Source: Saccharomycopsis phalli (lineage: Eukaryota > Ascomycota > Saccharomycetes > Ascoideales > Saccharomycopsidaceae). From it: a stretch of DNA of 64,000 nt. The notes beneath the pieces were generated by a model. The model had not been told where the DNA came from and did no database searches. It saw only the letters and a list, made by a program, of their open reading frames with translations. A program made the translations under genes and the position numbers. Of this stretch, positions 11,161-19,401 are shown one piece after another (position 1 is the stretch's first letter; each line of letters begins with the position of its first letter). Where the stretch lies: assembly GCA_020342235.1 (NCBI GenBank), contig CP073212.1, forward strand, positions 744,001 to 808,000. The letters are read 5' to 3'.

Positions 11161-11223
11161 TCATTACTTACAACATTACTTACAACATTACTTACAACAT
11201 TACTTACAACATTACTTACAAAC
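11161..11223. repeat. 12-bp tandem repeat (AACATTACTTAC)n
   Basis: About five near-perfect copies of a 12-nt unit, ending about 10 bp beyond the stop codon of the glycosylase gene and so probably transcribed in its 3' UTR. Confidence 0.8.
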
Positions 11224-11233
11224 ATCATTCTCA

Positions 11234-12253
11234 TCATTTGCCTTCGTTAATACGCCAGTCAATCACTTCGTCCTTTCCATACACCTTCTCAATCCATTCA
11301 TTAGTCTTTTTAAAATGTTGGCACGAAAAAAAACCACGGCTAGCACTCAAAGGACTAGGATGTACACTGGTCAACACCACATTTTTACTGCCGTTCCTTT
11401 TATTAATTGCGTCCAAATTGAGCGTCTTCTTTACCAAATTAATGGCAAAACTGCCCCAGGCAAGAATTAAAACGTCCTGATGCAACTTGGTGTTCTTATA
11501 CTCAATCAAGTTACGGATCATAGTGCTGGTAAACGTCTCCCAGCCCTTGTTATTATGCGAATTGGCCTTGTGTGCCTCAACTGTGAGACACGTATTGAGT
11601 AATAGCACTCCCTGACGACACCATGGCTCCAAATTACCATTTTTCTTTGCGGTAATCGCACCGGGGTAGTCAATATTAACACATTTGTAAATATTTCTCA
11701 ACGAGGGAGGTAGAGCGTCACACAACACCGAAAACGCAAGACCATGGGCCTGGTTATAGTTGTGGTATGGGTCTTGGCCAATTACCAACACTTTTATTTT
11801 AGACAATTCAGGACAGTAGTTTGTGAAGGAGTAGATGTTTTGTGGTGGAGGAAAAATGGTTTTGGATGACTCCAAAGCAAGGAATTTTTTCAATTGGAGG
11901 AAATACGGTTTGGTGAATTCCTTGTAAACAATAGGAAGCCAATTGTCGTTGATGTGCTGCAACTCGGTGCTTAATAATTTGCGATTTTCACCAAGACTTT
12001 GTATCCACTTAGCCTTGTCAAATGATGTATTGGCCAGTGATTTCTCCAAAGATTCGCTTGGATTGTTGTCATTTGATTTATTGTCAACCGAATTGCAAAG
12101 TTTGGGTGTCGTATTATCCAGACTCGCTTCTGCCTGCTCCGACTTCCTGTTCGATGGACTAGCTTCCGTCTTGATCTGTCTTGATTTTAGAAACTGATCA
12201 AGTGTAGCTTGTCCCGCCTTTTTAACTACCAGAGGTTTCGTGACTTTAGACAT
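11234..12253 (-). CDS. UNG1: Uracil-DNA glycosylase (family 1)
   Basis: Removes uracil from DNA to start base excision repair in nucleus and mitochondria. From the ATG at 12253 it is 339 residues. The catalytic water-activating motif GQDPYH is at 159-164 (Asp161), the uracil-binding Asn220 lies in LLLNTCLTVEAH, and the Leu-loop motif HPSPLSASRGFF starts at His298. Residues 15-22 (QATLDQFL) resemble a PCNA-interacting peptide, followed by a polar, probably disordered linker (residues 25-75). A GTG 18 bp upstream would lengthen the frame but is unlikely to initiate in a nuclear gene. The LINE-A insertion begins 282 bp upstream. The promoter has an ACGCGT box and two CACGTG boxes. Confidence 0.95.
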   Translation of the reverse strand: MSKVTKPLVVKKAGQATLDQFLKSRQIKTEASPSNRKSEQAEASLDNTTPKLCNSVDNKSNDNNPSESLEKSLANTSFDKAKWIQSLGENRKLLSTELQHINDNWLPIVYKEFTKPYFLQLKKFLALESSKTIFPPPQNIYSFTNYCPELSKIKVLVIGQDPYHNYNQAHGLAFSVLCDALPPSLRNIYKCVNIDYPGAITAKKNGNLEPWCRQGVLLLNTCLTVEAHKANSHNNKGWETFTSTMIRNLIEYKNTKLHQDVLILAWGSFAINLVKKTLNLDAINKRNGSKNVVLTSVHPSPLSASRGFFSCQHFKKTNEWIEKVYGKDEVIDWRINEGK

Positions 12254-12277
12254 TATACATGTATAATCCACGTAATG

Positions 12278-12322
12278 ACGCGTCAGCCGCTACATGTATC
12301 ACGTCACGTGTATTGTCACGTG
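12278..12322. promoter_or_regulatory. UNG1 upstream sites: MluI cell-cycle box and two E-boxes
   Basis: ACGCGT at 12278-12283 is the core of the MBF-bound MluI cell-cycle box that in yeasts drives S-phase replication and repair genes. CACGTG occurs at 12305-12310 and 12317-12322 (Cbf1/Pho4-type). The ACGCGT lies only 25 bp upstream of the ATG, unusually close, so it might lie in the 5' UTR. Confidence 0.45.
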
Positions 12323-12535
12323 TATGTTACCCCAGATTGCACTATGACATGAGTGTGTGTCTCGACACGCATAAACACACCATGGTGCAAGACAAGAAGT
12401 GATGCTTTACAATTTTGATGCGGGGCCCCAATACATTTCTTATACGTACTTTTGGATGGTAATACCTTTGGAGAATAATCGTATGCAAACTGCATGGCCA
12501 AAGGGATACACCGGACATAGGTAGAAACATAAAAG

Positions 12536-14284
12536 ATGGAAAATTTTGCATACAGGAATCACGTTTCTGAAAGCGAAGTATCCGAGGGGCCTTTGGCCCC
12601 CTCGGTTCATCAATCATCAGCAGATTTCCCGGGAGATCCGCCCAGGATGATTGAAAAAAGCCCAGGCTCGCCGCGGCGGCCAATCCAGGAACCATGGTCA
12701 GATGCAACTGCATCGCACCAATCCCCTAACTTTGCCCCTGAGAGCAGCTCCGCTGCCCAACACGGGACAGAGTACCCCTCACCGACATCCAATTCCGTCT
12801 GGCCGACATCCCATTTACCGCTGCCGTTTGAGAAAGCGCTCGCACGGAGAATCCCTCTTCCTCCACTTACCGAAGACCTCCCAGAGTTCATCCGCACATG
12901 GATTATTACCACCAACAGCATTATGGAGGAGCTCTGCTCTAAACAACCAACACTACCTTGGCAAAAATCAACCACAGAGCGCATCGATCGCCTTGACAAA
13001 GATGCACAAGAAAACAAACAGGCCTACAGCACTCTAGTGAATGAGATCCGGGAGCTAAAGGCTGAATTCAGATCCACCAAAAGCACTAGCTACTCTCAAG
13101 CAGCCGCCCGGGGCATGAGAAGCAATCCACCGTCAACTCGTCCAACCCATAGGGGGCGCCCTAATTCACCTTACCGTATTGACGGAAGGGAGTTGTACGC
13201 TCAAGGGAAACTCTTCTACATTCAGAACCCGAATCCAAACCCATCTTCTCAAGCTGAAAGGGACCAACAAGTCAAGCAAGTCAACACTTTTTGCGAACAG
13301 ATCCCACAGGCGATTCGCGTCACTCTCACACGCTCCAAACAGATCAGAATTCACGCCTCCGAGCCATTGAGCACGGAGGCAAAGAATACTGTCCTTTCCA
13401 TCTTTGAATCACCGGGATTCTTCGACCCGAGCCCTTGGGCCACACGCGTCGTGGGGAACATCCCCCTCAAAGTCTCACCAGCCGCCCTTGAAGCTTTCTT
13501 CATAAAGGAAACCAAAAAAGCAGAATGGGATGATCCACTCTTCTCCGCCCCTCCACGAGCTCTCATCAAACGAGATGTCCACATTGACTGGGACAACATC
13601 TCAGAAGATAACGAAAAAGCTTACTTTGCCAAGCTCTTCTTTCCAAATGAAGACACTGCTACCTTCTTCACCAAGCAAAGTTTCTACCTTAACGGATATA
13701 CACCCATCCCAGTGCACGCCACGAGAGAGCGGTCAAATCCAAGAAAACGGCAACACATGAGCCCGCCAAATGAGCCAATCACAAGCCAACATAGCGGGTG
13801 AGTCACACGCAGTCAATCTCAAATGAGAATTCCACCACTGGAGGCCCAACCTCAAGCCACCACCCCACCATCAGCTACTCCAGATAGCGAGAAGGTACCT
13901 GAAACCCAAGTCAAGGACAACACCCCTGAGGACGACTCCTTGACCCACCAAGACAATGACTACAACGAATCCGAGGACATGGACCCGGACTATGTCCCAC
14001 AAGATGATCAGGAGAGAGACGATACATACCTGGACGACAACATGGATGAAGCATCAGAGCTCCAGTCAGGCCCAGAAGAGGAGCAGGAAGAGGAGCCCTC
14101 TCAGGAAAATGACGAAGACTCGACTCCATCAACAAACGAAGCCACTGTCAGCCGGAAAGCAATCAAGGCAGAAAGAATTGCAAAAGAGATTGAGAGTAAA
14201 GCCCGGAAACTCCGTCCCAGAATAAGTCTAGCCAAAACCTACCAGAGTGGGGCCTCCAAGTCTGGTCGCCGGCAATTAAAATGA
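12536..14284 (+). pseudogene. LINE-A ORF1 (RNA-binding/chaperone-type protein), one in-frame stop
   Basis: 583 codons including the final stop. Residues about 146-182 look like a coiled coil (ERIDRLDKDAQENKQAY, then LVNEIRELKAEF). A central domain (FFDPSPWATRVVGNIPLKVS) may be RRM-like. The last 150 residues are very acidic and then basic. A TGA at 13799-13801 interrupts the frame after codon 421; the other copy has AGA (Arg) at that place and reads through. The true stop (TGA 14282-14284) overlaps the ORF2 ATG. A GC-rich hairpin lies at 12582-12605, 43 nt after the ATG, conserved in both copies. ORF1 proteins coat the LINE RNA; that role is inferred from position and architecture. Confidence 0.8.
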
Positions 14285-17200
14285 AGATATTAGTTATCTC
14301 CATTAACATACAAAAGAAACTATCAATTCTCGAAGCAACACTTAATCACTACAAAAATTCAAAGGCTATTATCATGGTTCAAGAGCCTTCATACCGTCAC
14401 GGTGCATGGAGCCTCACAAATCTAGGACAAGCCTTCACTATTTTCGACGTCCCCGAATCTCAATCATCATCCACAGCAAATGAGGCACTTACGGAGTCGG
14501 CTCCAAATGGAGCACCCCCTATCCGCCCCAGAGTTGTAACCTATGTCAGCAACCACATCATAAAATCAACATCACCAAAGTTCCGGATTGACCACATTGG
14601 TACACTACGGGGAGGAGATATAATAGGTATCAAGATCACATCCAGATGACTCTCCATCGATCTCATCAACATCTACAACGCCCCGGCAACATCCGCGGCA
14701 CACCTCCTATCTGAGTCCCTTGAGACTCTCCAGCATCACCTCGTCTCCTGCGGCGGCCGCTTTAAAGGGGTCATCATGGTTGACCTAAATGCCTCACACC
14801 CATCTTTTACCTCCCGGATCATACCGGGCCAACGTGCTACATCTGACACTGCTGCTATTGACGCCATCATTGAGCTCGGAGATCTCTCCTGCCTTAATGA
14901 GTATGATAAACCTACATATCAAAGAGGCAACACGTTAGACGTCATTTTTGCAAGTCCCTCACTATCTCGGAAGGTAAGTCCCCTGACGAAACTTATGCAG
15001 TTTGGATCCGACCACTATGGCCTTAGGGTCAATATAAGAACCTCGGGCACTAGGGGCCCAGGCCCCTTCCTACTGCTCCCTGATTACTCCAAAACTGACT
15101 GGCTGGAAGTACTCGAAGGGCTAGACCGCAAAGGACCGAAGCTTCATCTCCGGTCCCCCCAGGCTCTCAACAAGGTCACCAACTTGTTCACAAAACGAAT
15201 CCAGAAACTTATAGCTGACCACACGCCAAGGAAAAAAGTTAGTTATCTGTCAAAGAGATGGTTCACCCCAGAGGTGAAAGGTGCATTTGACAGAATGAGG
15301 AAAATGACAATGAATGACCCACAGAGACGGAACGCCTTAGAGGAATTCACAAAGATTCTTGCGAGAGCAAAGGCGGATTGCTGGAACTCGTTTCTTGAAT
15401 CCTTAGACTCCTCTACCATTTGGACCGCGTTCAAATACTCCACCCACCGCATCACCCACAAGATGTCCAAGCTGCATAATGAACAAACTCAACTCTTTAG
15501 TGAAACCTTCTACCCACAGATCTCTGTAGGGGAAGAACTATCACGGAACACGTTCACACTACACGAAGTCCCGTCTGACACTATCAACCTGATTACAAAA
15601 GAGGAGATATACAACTCCTTTCGTTACTTAAAGCTAAAAAAGGCCCCTAGGCCCGACCAAATATCAGTGGGACAGATTCGGGAACTATGGAAAGGAAACA
15701 CATTTCCGAACCAAATGGAAGCTATTTTCAATGCGTGCCTAATGCTAGGCATCTGCCCAGACCAGTGGAAGGAAAGCATCACAGTGGTAATCCCCAAGCC
15801 GGGAAAACCAGACTATAACGTGGCAAAGGCGTACAGGCCAATTAGTCTCTTGAACATAATGGGAAAAATCTACGAATCAATCATGACTCAGCGACTTGCA
15901 GCAACAATCAAGCTACCAAATGGACAATTTGGGGGCAGAGCAGGGTACTTCGCTACAGACGCGGTCATGTCACTAGTCAACGAAGTGTCACGGTACAAAC
16001 AAGTTCAAAAAGTCAGAGAACAACGTGTGTTAACAGCAGGAATCCGCACCTTACCATCCCAACACCGCCACTCTGGGGCAGTATTGGTGGACATCGAAGG
16101 CGCCTTCAACAACATGAATCACCCCATACTCCTAGCCAAAATGAAACAGGTAGGAGCTCCTCCCGAAATAATCAACTGGACTAGCAGCTTTCTAACTAAC
16201 CGGAAGACAAAGCTCCGAATCAACAATGAACTTTCGGAATCGTGGATTCCAGTAACGTTCGGAGTGCCGCAAGGCTCGCCCATCTCGCCCATCCTTTTCA
16301 TGATCTACACACACGACCTCTACAAGCGACTCACAGACAATGGAGTACAAGTAATAGGATTCATTGATGACATTACTATCTTCAAGCATGGCAAACAGAA
16401 GACGATCCAGAAGGCCCTCTCGGAGAGCCTACGGATCTGCCACCAATGGGCACGAGAAAACCACACTAGTTTCGACTATGGCAAAAAGCTACAATACATT
16501 CGCTTCCATCCCAACACCACCGGCTCGGTCCTACGCCTTCCAAATGGACAGACGAAAGACGAATCGGAGGTGGTCAAATTATTGGGAATCACTCTAGACA
16601 AACGACTACGATTCACAGAACACATCAAGTCTACGATTACCCGCGCCAAAAAAGTGACAGGGCGTATTAAAACACTCAGTCGCGTTACACATGGCACAAG
16701 AGGAACTACTACGCTCACTTTGTTCAAAACATGCACGCTCCCGATAATATCCTACGGACTAGAGATCTTCTACTTCAAGCTCAACAAGAGTCAGAGGAAC
16801 AAGATACAGGTATGTCACAACACCGCTCTACGACTGGCCTTGGGCATGCTAAGACCAACTGCAATTGGCATCCTCAACATTGAGTCAGGCTCCCTTCCAC
16901 TATCACTTCTACTCAAACGAATTGCTATTGACAAGTGCACCAGATGGTTCACTAATACCAATCCCAGCAACCCCATACAAAAGAGCATAGACACGCAGAT
17001 TAAATCAGGCGTCGCAAACAATGAACTCCACGCGTATCCCCTCATCAAAGAGACACTCGCGGCCCTCAACATCAGCATTCCCTACCAGCGATCCTTTGAA
17101 GACGTCACCTCAAGAATCAATCAGAGGGCGGAGCAACTAATTCAAGATCAGACTGAACTGGAAACTGTCACACAGCAAATGGCCCCGCTGAAACAAAGAA

Positions 17201-17658
17201 ATATTTCTGTTTTAAAAGAAGCTACAAGGAAAAAAGTAACCAAGGAATGGCAAGAACTCATTGACTCCAATGAAATCCGACTACCGACTCACTACACAAC
17301 GCTACGCCGAGGTCCAATTCAAGTTACTACTGAAAAGTCAACATTACTACTTTCAGAAGCACTATTTGGGCCCAAACGAGCACTAAGCAAAATCAGCCAA
17401 CTCCTTAGCGGCCAAAGCCTAGTCTCACATAAAACTAAGACTTTATTCAACTCCGAAGCGAGCCCATCATGCAGCCGATGTGAGGATGCTGCACCATCTA
17501 TTTTCCATGACTTCACATGCCCGATACTATTGGACTCTCGGGCCCAAGCACAGATTCCTGAAGGAATTACCAACGCTACTCAAGCTCGCATCCTCTTCTC
17601 AGATAAGGCGAAGCTTAAAAATCTTATAGAATTCAACTCGTCGGTGCTGGACCGGTAG
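14281..17658 (+). pseudogene. LINE-A ORF2: endonuclease and reverse transcriptase, one in-frame stop
   Basis: 1125 codons. The APE-like endonuclease occupies about 1-240 (start MKILVISINIQKK; DLNASHPSF; LDVIFAS; SDHYGLRV with the catalytic His). The reverse transcriptase follows, with GVPQGSPISPILF and the catalytic FIDD at 694-697. The C-terminal knuckle CSRCEDAAPSIFHDFTC begins at Cys1064. A TGA at 14647-14649 interrupts the endonuclease, in a place where Trp would fit (TGG to TGA); the remaining 3 kb is open. Target-primed reverse transcription is the known mechanism of the family. Confidence 0.88.
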
Positions 17659-17946
17659 TTTTCCCTTTTTGTTACAGCACGTTAGGAGGGCTACCGAGTT
17701 AGTACCTTGGGGAGGGGGTGGCTAAAGTTACCTCCAAAGATCTAGGCGAAAAACTCATTGCCCCTCCAATGCTCATTACCTTACATATTTACAAGCTCTG
17801 ATCGAAAGTTTTTTATCTCTGTTGCAGAGTTTTCTTTCGACGACTATATAGCAGCACCGTCCTTAGTCGTAGACGGCGAAGTATAAATCTCCCCTGGGAG
17901 CCTAGTATAGCTATAGCCTTAAATAAATATTATTATTATTATTATA

Positions 17947-18318
17947 TTTTCGCTATTATCAGCCCTTGCACCACATATTGGCTGCTGAACAACCTACTAT
18001 AGCCTTGTTTTTTTTGAACCTTGTAAAACCTTGTCTGCAAAACTGCATCCCCATGTGTAATTAAAGTAGTGTCATTAGCAATGTATTATTGCATCTATAC
18101 ACCACATATATGTTCGGGTTTTCTTATTACTAAGAGCACTCACACATCCAAACACAATTCATATGTCCGGATGTATATATATGAGTGCTTTTAGCAAGTG
18201 TGTACACCCGAACACCAATATGTTCAGGTGTTTTGTGTTGTGTTGCAAAATTTAAACTTCCAAACACCATAACGTCACGTTACACGATTACATCCTAACA
18301 TAACATGTCTAGATATTT
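17947..18318. other. Spacer with short repeated motifs
   Basis: Contains repeated forms of ATATGTTC(G/A)GGT at about 18108 and 18211 and a weak inverted repeat between them (GAGCACTCACACATCC against GGATGTATATATATGAGTGC). Possibly an old LTR remnant. No gene is visible. Confidence 0.3.
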
Positions 18319-18606
18319 ATAACAGAATTTATTTAACGCTTCTGCTATAACACTTATATCGAGTTAATCAGTAAGATAATAAGAGTAACTACAAATATAA
18401 GTTGTAAATAGTTCTAAAGTGAACTTAAGATATCCCATTACTAGCGACTTAAACAGCTATTTATACTTTTCCTAAGAATGGATTTGTACTTGTGTAATAT
18501 GTGGGACACTCCGAACACAATCACAATAGTACTAAGGAACACAATCACAACATTATCACAGGGTACAATCACGTGAAGAGTAGTCTTGACCTTTTCTCGT
18601 TACAAT
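18319..18606 (-). repeat. Old solo LTR, family F (Ty3/gypsy-like)
   Basis: Read on the minus strand it begins TGTAACGAGAAAAGGTCAAG and continues like the F copy at 49.0-49.4 kb, ending near GTTATA at 18319. Diverged; no clear target duplication. Confidence 0.55.
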
Positions 18607-18736
18607 ATTGTACAGTTGAGACGGAAGAAAAATAGACCGCAATATAATTTTGCAAATAGGTAAAGTATATTGAATATATTAATGAAAAACAACATGACAA
18701 TTATATATCGAACTTCAAAGCTTGACTTTGCCATAT

Positions 18737-18985
18737 TGTCGTAATCTAGCACAGATCCTTATGGCAACCATATCTTCTATTATAGATAATTCATCTTCTT
18801 GTTACTATTCTAGCTATTTTCTGTCCTATTTATATTATTCTCTAAGATGCATTCAGTTATCCTTAACTTCAGATGTCTGTACCGGTGATCTCCTTAATGT
18901 ATGACCCCACTGTCCATCTCCTTAATTTATGAGATCCCCAATAGGACGATCTCCTTAATCTCTAGGATCTTCGACATCTTCAACA
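18737..18985 (-). repeat. Solo LTR, family K (Ty1/copia), upstream of SPC1
   Basis: Plus-strand ends TGTCGTAATC and CTTCAACA, flanked by an exact 5-bp target duplication CATAT (18732-18736 and 18986-18990). It has the repeated CTCCTTAAT motif also present in the CopK LTR at 58963-59214. It ends 113 bp before the SPC1 ATG. Confidence 0.85.
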
Positions 18986-19098
18986 CATATTTCAATTAGT
19001 GTTTTCCATCCACCCGGACCTATAATATTGAAGAGTCGCCGGGCTCGTAATCTCCGGGCAACTTCATATATATGCCAGCGGGATATAAATACAAAACA

Positions 19099-19401
19099 AT
19101 GTCGCTTGCAGCAGTACAAGAACTCTTCATCGGAAGTATCGATTATAAAGGACAGGAGCAGGTCCAAACGATACTTAAGAAAACGCTCAACTTCACAGCT
19201 GTCAGTTCTTTTTGTTTTGGGTTTCTCTACCAGAATATTTACATTTCCCTTGGGGTATTTGCACTTGGGCTTGTTTTAAGCGGTGTGGCAATAATCCCAC
19301 CATACCAGTACCTCAATAAAAACAACTTGAAGTTCTTATTGCCACGGAATGCTGCCACGGAAACTGCTAATGTGTCAGGAACTGTCATCGATGTCAAGTA
19401 G
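19099..19401 (+). CDS. SPC1: Signal peptidase complex subunit 1 (SPC12-like)
   Basis: A 100-residue protein of the ER signal peptidase complex, a small non-catalytic membrane subunit. The start MSLAAVQELFIGSIDYKGQEQ matches the family pattern of a short cytosolic segment with an IDFxGQ-type motif. Two hydrophobic segments (about 31-49 and 51-69) form a hairpin, followed by PPYQYLNKNNLKFL, which corresponds to the conserved PPWPxYNRxPLxW. Yeast Spc1 is 94 residues. An in-frame ATG at 19072 would add nine residues but sits beside a TATAAAT (19083-19089). The stop (TAG 19399-19401) lies inside the start of the xylulokinase frame. A solo LTR lies 113 bp upstream of the start. Confidence 0.85.
   Translation: MSLAAVQELFIGSIDYKGQEQVQTILKKTLNFTAVSSFCFGFLYQNIYISLGVFALGLVLSGVAIIPPYQYLNKNNLKFLLPRNAATETANVSGTVIDVK

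Larger units (their letters stand above)
12536..17946 (+). mobile_element. LINE-A, nearly full-length two-ORF non-LTR retrotransposon
   Basis: The element starts exactly at the ORF1 ATG (the second copy at 46.2-47.8 kb shares this boundary), carries ORF1 and ORF2 overlapping as ATGA, a 3' UTR with stem-loops (17802-17840; arms CGACTA/TAGTCG nearby) and ends in a (TTA)n tail at about 17925-17946. ORF2 has an APE-type endonuclease, a reverse transcriptase and a C-terminal zinc knuckle, as in I/Jockey/Tad-like fungal LINEs; no RNase H domain was recognised. Each ORF contains one in-frame TGA. No convincing target duplication was seen at the ends. Confidence 0.9.

Noticed and set aside
11115-11480. 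121-codon frame with ITYN repeats
   Set aside because: Product of the 12-bp tandem repeat read through the antisense of the glycosylase gene.
12254-12271. Six-codon extension of the glycosylase
   Set aside because: Starts with GTG; the ATG at 12253 is the natural nuclear start.
12610-13017. Antisense frame of 135 codons in LINE ORF1
   Set aside because: Shadow of ORF1; also seen in copy 2 only because the sequences are alike.
13802-14284. Separate gene of 153 codons after LINE ORF1
   Set aside because: Same frame as ORF1 and continuous with it in copy 2; it is the ORF1 C-terminus.
19349-19390. Longer xylulokinase N-terminus (14 residues)
   Set aside because: It would lie wholly inside SPC1 and has no family match; the 19391 ATG suffices.
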